DNA from: Ehretia macrophylla
Taxonomy: Eukaryota; Streptophyta; Magnoliopsida; Boraginales; Ehretiaceae
Direction of reading: 5' to 3'
Assembly: GCA_037974665.1 (NCBI GenBank)
Contig: CM075769.1
Location: 24,553,139 to 24,617,138, forward strand
Length of the DNA: 64,000 nt
The notes under the pieces are model-generated. The model made no database searches, had not been told where the DNA came from, and saw only the letters and a list, made by a program, of their open reading frames with translations. Below are positions 23,965 through 34,848 of this stretch, piece after piece (the stretch's first letter is position 1; each line of letters starts with the position of its first letter). The translations under genes and the position numbers were made by a program.

Positions 23965-26900
23965 TGTGACGACTGAAAACCTCTTCATATTCATTTTAAA
24001 TTGTTGAATGTCTTATTTGAGTATTAAATATACATTTATTCAATTTTTAGTAAAAGATACTATTCATAAAGAAAATTTACTGTTTAACTTTTATGAAACT
24101 GTATTTTTCTCCTGTCGCATATCATGTAGGAGGAATGTGAAAATTATTATTTTCTATATTTAATGTTGGGAGTATGCATTTAGAAAATAGTTTTCGTTTT
24201 AAATGAATAGTGTTACGAAAGAATAGTAACTTTTTGTAGGATTTTTATTTGGGTTTCTAGTGAATTAGCTAGACTTTGGACTTTTATTAGATCCTTAAAT
24301 ATGTTTAATTAGACCCTATTTACTAACCTAACTCATTATTTCCTTAGTCTATTACCTATATAATATAATAAGAGCCCGAACTAAAATTTTTATTATCTTA
24401 TTTCCCGGATTTCATATTTTTCTATTACTACTTAACTTATAATTAGCCTATGTTCACAAAAATAATATTCACTGCATATATGACGAGTGATTTGCAAAAA
24501 TATCTTGATATTATATAAATAGTAAAACTATGTATTATTTTGGAGGTTTAAAGAAGTTTTCTTATATTTATTATAATACACCTAAACTCAAATCCATTTT
24601 AACCCACAACCCAAACCCAATATCTAACCCATCAACTCATATAATTATCCTATATATATATATACCAAACAAAAAAAAAAAAAAATACACAAAACACTAA
24701 AATAAGTCAAAAAGGCCACAAATCAGCCAAAAAAGCCATTACGGGAATAGTGATTTTCTTGCCAATTTTGCTCAATTTGATCTTCCAAGCTTTGTCAAGT
24801 CTTCTCCAAGTGGTTCCAAGCTCCTCCAAGCCCTATCCTAGCTTCCTTGCACGTTTTTGGTGAGAGAGTTGCATCATTTTCATGGTTTAAAGTTTATGTC
24901 AAGTTTTTTTTTTTAATTTTCGGATTTTGCTATTATGGAGCTATAACATGCTTGTTTCTTGCTTTATATAGTATGTATACATGTTAGAGAACATCCATAT
25001 GCAATATTATAGCTTGGTGTTGAGTTTTTAGCAAAGTATTATTTGAGGAAGATGATGAATAGTGTAATTTCTAGGGTTCCGAAAATTTGAGCAATTTAAT
25101 TTGATTCAATGCTTCTAGTAGTTGCTAATTAGGTCCTTGAGCGTGTGAAAAATATTCGTTATACTTGCCATGTGAAAAATTTGAGAATTTTGATCAAAAT
25201 AGGCTACTTTAATTGGGGATTTCGGGGTTAACTCGAATCCGGACACATTTTGAGGTTATTGCTAGTCTTTATTAAGTATTGAAGCCTTAGAAGTGCCTTC
25301 GTTTTGCTTGTTTGGATTTCGAAATTGGTACTTGTAGTATAAACGCACAAAGAGGAAATCGGAGATTTAATGGTAAACGAGGTTTAACGGGTGAACTCGA
25401 GGGTCCTTGGGGTGCCATAAGGTGTGATTTGAAGGATAGGATAACTCGTTTGGAAATCTTGAACCTTGCATTTCGGTTTGGAGCTTAATAGCAAAGATTG
25501 ACAAAGGGGTTTCGGGTTGAAAGTGAATTCGGGTGCGTTCGGGCATTAGGGCTAGTGTCTAGTAAGTGAGGAGGTGCTAGAAATGTATTCGCTTCGCTTA
25601 GTTGAGCTCCGATTAGAGTACTTATAGTGTCATGCAAAAAGAGGTAAATTCAGACTTTTGGGATAATTATACTTTAAAGTGAGATTTCAAGGGGTTAACT
25701 GGTGCCATAAAGTGTCATTAGAGATGTAGTATAGTTAGATTTGAGGTTCATTATCTTGTGTGAAGTTTAGATTTTGTTTTGTGAGCATTTAGAAAGAGAT
25801 ATGTTGGACTTCTTGTCAAATAGTTGGTCTTATTGCATAATTAGTTATTTGAATTGCTATAGTTACTACATTTGATTGTTAATCAAGTAAACTATAAAGT
25901 TAGCTCATCTAGTTAGATGATTATTGATTGTTGTAGTAAAGTAATTGAAATTTATAGCTTATAATCTTAACTTAATGATATTTTGATGCTTCTAATGCCT
26001 TCTATGCTAACTAATGAGGTGGTAGAGTGAACTTTCTAGCTTAATTACATGTGAAAAATGAGTTTGTGTACAAGTGAATTGAAGAAGAAAAGAAATAGTA
26101 ACTTGATTAAAGAATGTAAATTTATTGCTTATGGTGTTTTAGTGTTAATAAGAGTGTCATTTTAACATGTCCTGTAATCTAAAGTAGTTAGTGTATGTTT
26201 AATGATCTTAGAAAAAAATAGATAATCTTGTACATGATTTCGCTTTGGATAATGCATATTAGAGTTAATCATGATAATAGAATTGCAATGGATAATGAAA
26301 GTGTTATACTTATATGAATAACTAGGGGTTGCACATTTGAGTGGATTCAAAGAGGTTTGGAGTGTCCTAATAACGTGTTTAGGAGTTCAAAGTAGTCTAG
26401 TGCATGGTTAATGGAATTATGAAAGTTAATGTTGCCTTCAAGCTTGTTAATTAACTTTTGATTAAAGTAAGCACATCATTTAGCCTTAGCATTAAATATG
26501 CATGTTTAGTGTTCTTAGATCATACTAATCGAGCTATAGTTTGATGATTATATAAAATGTGACTATTACACACAAATTAACTATTTTAATGTGAATGAGT
26601 TGTCTTTAAGTTGAATAGTATTGTTGTGTTAGGTAGTGGTTTTGAGTGGTTATTAAAGAGATTGGTGCTTTCGGAGAGTATTGGAGAGATTGGCTAAATT
26701 CTCGCAGGCTTGTTTTTAAAAAGGTGAGGGAGTTACATTCTTTTGTGCATCTTAATTTGTTTTACTGCTCATAAATTGTATAGTTTAATATGATTGCTTA
26801 TAATTACGTGTACTTTGATATAAATAGACTAAATATACACTTGACTTTTATTTATATTGTTATATGGCTTATTTATTGTAATCTACGTGCGAGGGCAACC

Positions 26901-28012
26901 TACTTTGTTGTCCCTCATTTATGTGATTCTTGAATTATATTGTCATTGCTTGAATTATTGTGATCGAATATCGGGTTGCGCAACCTTTTCGGACATGGTA
27001 GTGTCGAGAAACACGGGCGGCGTCGGGCTTGCCGTGCTCCCTCGACTACCATGGTGCCTATTCCCTTTCTCGCTGAGGCATACTCCACTACCCCAGAGGC
27101 GTGGTTCACCTGCTGGGCATGGACCTATCTCGGGAGAAAGGGTCGTAGGATCGGGATACATCCGGAGTATCCCAATTGTTGGTGTTTGGGGTTTGCCGGC
27201 ATGTTCGTGATGCTCGTGGTTCGTGGCTCATGATCGAAGACTTGGAAGTGGAACCGTATCCTTTTTAAAGTGATTAATTGCTTGGCTTATTGTCTTGTTG
27301 GTTTACGTGGCTTATATATATTTTCTTGTGTTGCATATCATGTTGCACGTTGGCATGTTGCATCACCTCCCTCGCTGGGCAACATTGTTGCTCATTCCTC
27401 ATTTAATATGTTTCAGGTGAAGCTGAGGTGAATCCTCAGCTGATAGAAGAAGAGGAAGAAGTGCTAGTTAAGCAATTTCGGTGACTTCTTGTGTGATAAG
27501 GTTGTCTAAAATGAGAAGCTTGCGTGGAGTTGTTGTTGATTGCCTTTTTGTGACCTTGGGGTCTTGAGTATAAATGGTGAATGTAATAATTTGTAATATT
27601 GTATGTTGGATATAAAGTGGAATGACATGTAATAATCTATAGTAAACTTATTCTTTTGCATGATTGTGTGATTAACAAACTTGGAAGTAGAACTTGGCTA
27701 TTGTTATATCTAACTACCTATAGTTAAAATTAGAAATGCTTTGCTTGCTTGTGTGTTATATGTATTGTTGTTCCAAGGCTCGGATGGCCTTGTGATCGCG
27801 GGTGGCCCATAAAAATCTTGGAGGATTGGTTATAAGTGTTGCTGTTTGTGGATCTAGTATCATGGATGTCTTTGTGCAGGTACCAATTTAGTCCTATAAA
27901 CAGGGGAGACTCCGTTCGTTTTCCCCTAAAATTTTGTGCCCGGGGTTTGGAATTGGGTGAGAATAGCATGATAAATAGGAGTCCCGGTCTCGTGAGGGAT
28001 CAGGGCGTTACA
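23965..28012 (+). repeat. Family B 5' LTR
   Basis: Spans 4048 bp from TGTGACGACTG to CAGGGCGTTACA. It contains donor-like G|GTGAG sites at 24859 and 26723 and an acceptor-like TTTCAG|G ending at 27416. The 26300-26370 segment and the 3' end are closely related to solo LTR H. Confidence 0.9.
26891..27416 (+). promoter_or_regulatory. Conserved module H1-H2-H3 plus acceptor-like site (family B 5' LTR)
   Basis: H1 (26891-26916): arms GAGGGCAAC and GTTGTCCCTC, loop CTACTTT, nine pairs with one bulged T. H2 (26994-27053): arms CATGGTAGTGTCGAG and CTCGACTACCATG with a TG bulge. H3 (27377-27393): arms GGGCAAC and GTTGCTC, loop ATT, after CCTCGCT. TTTCAG|G ends at 27416, 23 nt after H3. Compared with family A, both H1 and H3 arms differ by compensatory changes. 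Confidence 0.65.
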
Positions 28013-28601
28013 GAAGTGGTATCGGAGCTTAGCTAGTTAGCTAGGTGCAAGCCGGGGTAGGGTTTTCGGCTTGTGGGGTAGTGCCCTTAGTGTCAATGTG
28101 TTTAGAAAGTATATGTGCATGTCTTATGTGATAAGAGAGTTAATGTGATCAATGTGCTTATGTGATCAACATGTTTTATTTGTTGAGTGAACTAGTTGTA
28201 GTTTATGTGCTTGTGTGATAAGTGGAATGGATATGGTTAACGTGCTTGATGTGTTTATATGTTCAATGTGTTTATGTGATTAATGCGAGCTATGTGATTA
28301 ACGTTCCTTGTTTGAATTATGTGCTTTGTGTACTTGAGTGCTCGATATGCTTTATATGACTAATGTGAATATGTGATTAACTTGTTTTATGCAAAGTTGT
28401 TGTTTAAATGACTTAGTAGTTTATAATTTGTGTATGTGAACTTGTTGCTTATGTGACTTTACTTGTTATATATTGCTAACGTGATCAATGTGTTTTATGT
28501 GTTAAGCATACTTACGTGAAACAATGTGTTTTATGTATGAGGGTAACTTGCTTGTATGTGTAAGAAATTGCGAGGACTCAATTTTTGTAAGGAGGGGAGA
28601 G
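28013..28601 (+). mobile_element. Family B internal domain (589 bp, degenerate TTATGTGAT repeats)
   Basis: The primer-binding site TGGTATCGGAGC is at 28017-28028 and the polypurine tract AAGGAGGGGAGAG at 28589-28601. Most of what lies between is degenerate repeats of the form TTATGTGATTAATGTG (about 28085-28560). There is no open frame of interest. This is close to a minimal replicon: primer site, leader, polypurine tract. Confidence 0.85.
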
Positions 28602-30050
28602 TGTGACGACCGAAAACCTCTTCATATTCATTTTAAATTGTTGAATGTCTTATTTGAGTATTAAATGTACATTTATTCAATTTTTAGTATAAGATACTAT
28701 TCATAAAGAAAATTTACTGTTTAACTTTTCTGAAACTGTATTTTTCTCCTGTCACATATCATGTAGGAGGAATGTGAAAATTATTATTTTCTATATTTAA
28801 TGTTGGGAGTATGCATTTAGAAAATAGTTTTCGTTTTAAATGAATAGTGTTACGAAAGAATAGTAACTTTTTGTAGGATTTTTATTTGGACTTCTAGTGA
28901 ATTAGCTAGACTTTGGACTTTTATTAGACCCTTAAATATGTTTAATTAGACCCTATTTACTAACCTAACTCATTATTTCCTTAGTCTATTACCTATATAA
29001 TATAATAAGAGTCCGAACTAAAATTTTTATTATCTTATTTCCCGGATTTCATATTTTTCTATTATTACTTAACTTATAATTAGCCTATGTTCACAAAAAT
29101 AATATTCATTGCATATATGACGAGTGATTTGCAAAAATATCTTGATATTATATAAATAGTAAAACTATGTATTATTTTGGAGGTTTAAAGAAGTTTTCTT
29201 ATATTTATTATAATACACCTAAACTCAAATCCATTTTAACCCACAACCCAAACCCAACATCTAACCCATCAACCCATATAATTATCCTATATATATATAT
29301 ACCAAACAAAACAAAAAAAAAAACACACAAAACACTAAAATAAGTCAAAAAAGGCCAAAAATCAGCCAAAAAAGCCATTACGGGAATAGTGATTTTCTTG
29401 TCAATTTTGCTCAATTTGATCTTCCAAGCTTTGTCAAGTCTTCTCCAAGTGGTTCCAAGCTTCTCCAAGCCCTATCCTAGCTTCCTTGCACGTTTTTGGT
29501 GAGAGAGTTGCATCATTTTCATGGTTTAAAGTTTATGTCAAGTTTTTTTTTTTTAATTTTCGGATTTTGCTATTATGGAGCTATAACATGCTTGTTTCTT
29601 GCTTTATATAGTATGTATACATGTTAGAGAACATCCATATGCAATATTATAGCTTGGTGTTGAGTTTTTAGCAAAGTGTTATTTGAGGAAGATGATGAAT
29701 AGTGTAATTTCTAGGGTTCCAAAAATTTGAGCAATTTAATTTGATTCAATGCTTCTAGTAGTTGCTAATTAGGTCATTGAGCGTGTGAAAAATATTCGTT
29801 ATACTTGCCATGTGAAAAATTTGAGAATTTTGATCAAAATAGGCTACTTTAATTGGGGATTTCGGGGTTAACTCGAATCCGGGCACATTTTGAGGTTATG
29901 GCTAGTCTTTATTAAGTATTGAAGCCTTAGAAGTGCCTTCGTTTTGCTTGTTTGGATTCCGGAATTGGTACTTGTAGTATAAACGCACAAAGAGGAAATC
30001 GGGGATTTAATGGTAAACGAGGTTTAACGGGTGAACTCGAGGGTCCTTGG

Positions 30051-32572
30051 TGTCACGCCCCAACTCGACCCCTCCTATAATCAGTCAGGATGCAACGGAA
30101 TTTCGACAGTATAACGATAGTATATAGGACTCCAAGGCTCTAAACCAACCTCAGCAGAACATCATACATCTAACAACTCCTCAATAAAATAATAACATAC
30201 ATCATAACCATATTATACAATAATCATCTTTCCTTATACGCCTCCATTCCAACATAATACATAAACCTTAATATACATTACAAAACATATTGAGACAATC
30301 TAGCAACCTAATCAAAGACCAAAGAAAGGCTACTAAGACAGCATCAACTAATTCATTATCTTTTCAACATCTTTTACATAATGAACTACAAAGCATATAA
30401 AAGTCTACTAAGTTAATATACAAGATAGTAAGACAATACAACATCAAGGATAAGACTCCGGAACATAAGACTCATCCACGTAAGGCACATTTTCCACATT
30501 CTCCTCTTCAGGAGGCACGTACCCGTAATCATGCGATAGTACACTTGTATGCATGCAATAATAGAGAGTGAGCTTATATAAAATAAGCCCAGCGAGGATT
30601 CGATAGATCTCGAACAAGGTTTACTAAACTCCTTGGAAATAATCCTTTGAGTCAATAAACACACAATAACATCAATAATCATTATAAATGCAACAATAGT
30701 AATAACTGTAAACATACAATAAGGATACAATACGTTTACTGATGAAGCTCCATACACCAATTCCATGCTCAACAACCCCTCCAAACTCAATGACACAATT
30801 CCTGAGGTACCTTGACCTAGACCCATACCCCATGGCCTCTCCGCCCATGCGAGATAGGGAGTAGCCATGATAACTGTGCCCGCAACCCAGGATGCCTCCC
30901 GAGGTGACACAACATTATCAAAGCTCACAACAATGAGACTTAACATAAATAAACCGAGAGATCAGCAACAAAAGTGCCCGATTCCTGTAATCAATAATAA
31001 ATAAATAAATTGGGAGATCAGCAACAAAAGTGCCCGATTCCCGTAATCAATAATCAATCAATAATCTGGGAGATCAGCAACAAAAGTACCCGATTCCCGT
31101 ACTCAATAATAATCAATATAACATCAATATAACATCAATATTTAATTAAACAACAAACAATTAAGTTAGATGACAAAGTAGGCCATCCAACTTAACATGC
31201 ATGAAACACGTAATCTAACCCTAGTTTAACCATTAACAACTCACAATTCAATCACTCAAATACCACCCAATCATCTAAAGGCTCAATTCAACAATTTAAA
31301 GAAAGACAATCTAAACTTCAAATAATCATATCTTACATTTTACTAATCCAAACAACTCCAAATCAGTTTCAAACACTCACCCGTTCAATCAACTACATTA
31401 ACCCCCTCGGAAACAAACCAAAACACATCCAAATCATGCCCAATAACCCTAAAAACCTAGTGTATCATGGCTGAAATTTTTGAATTTTGGCACGGACATC
31501 ACAATCGAAAATTCGGCATTACAACGACGCTACCATGTAATTATCAAGTATTTAGAAATCGACGGCAATCGATTTCGATCAACGCAACTCAATTAATTCA
31601 ACATTGAACAATTTAATCAAAATTTAATACCCGAAAAATAAAAATTATGCTACATCCGACAGAAACTCGTAGTATTACCACTAAATGATCCCTAGCATGC
31701 AAGAAGCAATAATCTAACATCAGATTACAATTCTAACGGTTCAATCTTCATTTATACGCAAAAACATAAAAATGACATTTTGAGATCTAGAATTTTTCTC
31801 TCACCTTTGATGCAAACCAAGCCTAGAAATAGGTAGAATGGATGCCCAACAAGCAAAATCAAGCTTTGAATGAAGTGATTTGGCATTGAAATGAAGTTTT
31901 TATGTGAAAATTACTTTGAAAAACCTTGAAAATGCTCTTATTCTTCCTCCCCCTTGAACTCACGGTTTTGTGTGTGTTTTGTGGTGTTTTTGGATTGTTT
32001 TAATGTGTGTAACTACTTATGAGCAAGGTGGTCAACATTTAAATGAAAGTCAAAGTTAAAAACTTAGTATTTTTAGTGTTTTCTTGTCTTTAAATGCATT
32101 TTCTTGATCACCAATGCTCAAAACAATTATGCAACACCCAAGTTATCTCAAGTGTGTTATTTTTAGGTGACAAGAAGTTTTACAATCAAACAATTCTACC
32201 CGAGTCAGCTTAAAACTCGATTTTCGCAAAAGTCTATGTAAAAACCCTAATAAATTCTTAAGCCGATTTTAAAACCGTTTTCATCAAACACAGTTCTATT
32301 AAAGTCCATGGACTAGGTCTAGAAGGGTTAAAAAGACCAACTTCAAAATTTTAGCGGACGTGTTTCGAAAACACTATTCACTAAAAATCGACGATAAAAT
32401 TTATGACTCCGTTTTTGATGAAAATTTCATGAATGCACATTTAGCATGTTCTAAGAGTATTGATATCAAAATTATCACATTCTAAGTCATGTAGCACATA
32501 GACAGGTCAATTCATGCAAAACGAGAATAAAACACGCAAAGCGAGATAAGGTCAAAATTTTGGGGTTTCACA
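30051..32572 (-). repeat. Family C 3' LTR (sense orientation), left copy
   Basis: Bounded by TGTCACGCCCC and TTTCACA on the plus strand. A 177-codon frame at 30413-30946 is reproduced exactly in the other LTR. Since that only reflects LTR identity and no domain is visible, it is not called a gene. Confidence 0.9.
30570..31191 (-). promoter_or_regulatory. Conserved module H1-H2-H3 (family C, left LTR)
   Basis: On the sense strand H1 (31165-31191) has ten-base arms GTTGGATGGC and GTCATCTAAC around CTACTTT. H3 (30570-30590) has arms GGGCTTAT and ATAAGCTC after CCTCGCT. A GC-rich H2-like module lies at about 30800-30910. The acceptor-like position reads ATACAAG here, whereas the other LTR has ATACAG|G. 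Confidence 0.6.
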
Positions 32573-32585
32573 TTCTCCCCTCCTT
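32573..32585 (-). other. Polypurine tract of the TR-GAG element
   Basis: On the sense strand AAGGAGGGGAGAA directly precedes the 3' LTR. Confidence 0.85.
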
Positions 32586-32629
32586 AAAACAATTGCGTCC
32601 TCGCAATTCTACATCGATCCCAAGACAAA

Positions 32630-33080
32630 CTCAGGTGCTGACTCAAACATACTGATTGAAAGACCAATTACTAAATTCCGAATACGAACCAAGAACACCA
32701 AGTAGGAACACCAAATAAGATCATCGAATAAAAATCCCCATACAAGAAGCTTAAATAGGAACGCTGAATAAGAACACTGACTAGAATTTCTGAATAAGAA
32801 TCTCAAATAAATTACCGAAAAAGAACGCCAAACATAGATCCTGTAATAGAGCATCAATCAAGAATACCAATTGAGAACTTCGAACAAGATCACCAAGCGA
32901 GAATACCAAATAATAATCCCAATATAAGAACTCCGGATAATACCGTATCAGAATTCCATATAAGAATACCGCATAGAAAATACCATAGAAGATGTCCAAA
33001 GAAGTATGCTGAATAAGAATCTCCATACAGAAATCTCAAGGAAGAATGCCGTATAAAATCACCAAATAAGAATCCCAATA
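32630..33080 (-). repeat. Degenerate T-rich (sense) tandem repeats before the polypurine tract
   Basis: About 20-bp units of the form ATTCTTATTYGG / GGTGATTCTTATT (sense) are repeated with heavy divergence. They give three overlapping spurious frames rich in F, L, Y, W and S. Family A internal domains hold similar repeats in the same place relative to the polypurine tract. Confidence 0.7.
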
Positions 33081-33230
33081 ATCAATGTATAGTCATAAAG
33101 TAGCTTGACCCTTAATCGGAATTCCATATACCTCAGCGTCACATACTACTCAGTCGCCAACTGATATGATGCACATGCTTACTTTAATCGCATAAGGCAA
33201 ACTTTCTACTTACATTTTAGCACGTTGCAC

Positions 33231-34580
33231 TCAAGGAGGTATAATATTTAATTGGTTGAGAATAAGTAAGTTACCTTTCACCACTACTGTCGCCTCTGGC
33301 AATTCCTCCAAGTCCACTACGTAGGCCCGAGCCTGAGCCCGCTGCTGCTGAGGTGTACTGCTTGCAGGTCCACCCTGATAACCCTGGACTGCTGGCTGAC
33401 CCGTAGAACCCTGATACCTGGGGCAATCCTTCGCCCGGTGTTGGTTGCTACCGCAACCTAAACACGTCCCTGCCTTTCTTTGACAGTCGGCCTCCATATG
33501 GCCCTTACGTTTACAATAAACACACTGCAGCATCGGAGCACTGACACTGCCGCCTAAAGAACCAGAAGCTGAATAAGCAGCTGAACCAGCCTGCTGCTGA
33601 GGTCTCACCACACTAGGCCTGTACTGACCCTGAGACTGGGCTGGCCTATACTGAGTCTGAACCTGATATGGCCCCTGCTGAAACTGAGGCCGATAATAAC
33701 TCTGCTGACCCTGTGGCCTATAAGAACCCTGTTGGGCTTGTGGCCTGTAAACAACCTGCTGTACTGGAGGCCTATATATAACCTGCTGGCCCTGTGGCTG
33801 ATACGGCCTCTTACTAGGCTGACTAGAGACAATCTGATCCCCTTTCTTTTTCTCTAACCTAGAAGCTGCATCAAAAGCCTCAGTGAAGATATCATAGCGA
33901 TTCATAGCCATTGCATCCTGAATCTCGGGCCTCAATCCCAACATAAATCTAAGGGTCTTCCTCTCCTCCACAGCTACAAACTCCGGTGCATACCGGGACA
34001 ACCTAGTGAATGTAGCCTCATACTGAGCCACAGAAGAATCCCCCTGTACCAAAGACAGGAACTCAGCCTCTCTCATCTCCCGTGCAAACCTCGGGACATA
34101 CTTATCCCTAAAAGCAGTCAGAAAGGCATCCCAAACATACGGAACACCCCGGGTCTCCCAACTGGCTCTCAGAGTGCGCCACCACTCCTCTGCCTCATCA
34201 TCAAGTAAATAAACAGCAGAAGTCACCTTCCTTTCATCAGTGTACCCGAGAGGATCAAAAATTTTCTCTAACTTACTAATCCACGACTCGGCCTTCCTAT
34301 CATCAGGCTCTCCCTGAAATCTAGGAGGATAGTACCCCAGAAACTCCTTCATAGTCCCTCGACCGTGATTACCACCCTGTACATTCTGTATCTGGGCCTG
34401 CAATGCCTGAGTCTGAGCAGCCTGACCCGCTAACAACTGGGCCTGTCCAGCCATCAAATCTGCAATCCGATCCATTGCTGCCCCTAACCTATCATCACCC
34501 CTATCACGACCCTGTGCCACACTACCAGGAACCTCATCTACTATCTCGGGCCTACCACGAGTCCTCGGTCTACCGGCCAT
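33231..34580 (-). CDS. gag: Ty3/gypsy Gag polyprotein (capsid plus nucleocapsid), intact
   Basis: A 449-codon frame encodes Gag, which forms the virus-like particle and packages element RNA. The start at 34580 (MAGRPRTRGRP) is preferred over an upstream in-frame ATG at 34643 because basic N-termini like this are usual in the family. It has a coiled Q/A-rich N-terminal stretch. The retrotransposon capsid domain follows, with FLGYYPPRFQGEPDD, AEEWWRTLR, FRDKYVPRF and LRFMLGLRPEIQDAM. Next is a Q/Y/R/P-rich linker, then two CCHC zinc knuckles, CVYCKRKGHMEADC (about 353-366) and CLGCGSNQHRAKDC (about 373-386). It stops just as the protease region should begin (ARAYVVDLEELPEA...), so the protease active site and all of Pol are missing. 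The frame has no internal stop despite being nested repeat DNA, which suggests recent selection or a very young copy. Style is closest to the Tekay/Del lineage. Confidence 0.9.
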   Translation of the reverse strand: MAGRPRTRGRPEIVDEVPGSVAQGRDRGDDRLGAAMDRIADLMAGQAQLLAGQAAQTQALQAQIQNVQGGNHGRGTMKEFLGYYPPRFQGEPDDRKAESWISKLEKIFDPLGYTDERKVTSAVYLLDDEAEEWWRTLRASWETRGVPYVWDAFLTAFRDKYVPRFAREMREAEFLSLVQGDSSVAQYEATFTRLSRYAPEFVAVEERKTLRFMLGLRPEIQDAMAMNRYDIFTEAFDAASRLEKKKGDQIVSSQPSKRPYQPQGQQVIYRPPVQQVVYRPQAQQGSYRPQGQQSYYRPQFQQGPYQVQTQYRPAQSQGQYRPSVVRPQQQAGSAAYSASGSLGGSVSAPMLQCVYCKRKGHMEADCQRKAGTCLGCGSNQHRAKDCPRYQGSTGQPAVQGYQGGPASSTPQQQRAQARAYVVDLEELPEATVVVKGNLLILNQLNIIPP

Positions 34581-34649
34581 CGTACTAATCAAAGAGTTAG
34601 CACAATTATAGCACGTAAACAGGTTATAAACAATTATTAACACCTAAAC

Positions 34650-34848
34650 AACAAACTCATATAAAACACATAAACAAATTGATCACATAATCACATAAGC
34701 ACTAAATCACATAATCACCTAATCATTTAATCATATTAACACATATTTCACTTTTCTTTCACTCCATACATACTTGCATGCTTAGACCACTACCCACATT
34801 CCGAGGATACCCTGGTTGACAGCTAATCAAGCTCTGATACCACTTAAA
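34650..34848 (-). other. TR-GAG leader with TTATGTGAT repeats and primer-binding site
   Basis: The primer-binding site reads TGGTATCAGAGC on the sense strand (34831-34842). Between it and gag are repeats of TTATGTGATTATGTGAT type (34670-34745), the same leader repeat found in families B and D. Confidence 0.8.

Noticed and set aside
30413..30946. 177-codon frame in the family C LTR, repeated at 35211-35744
   Set aside because: Identical because the two LTRs are near-identical. It overlaps H3 and the acceptor-like site and has no start context or domain.
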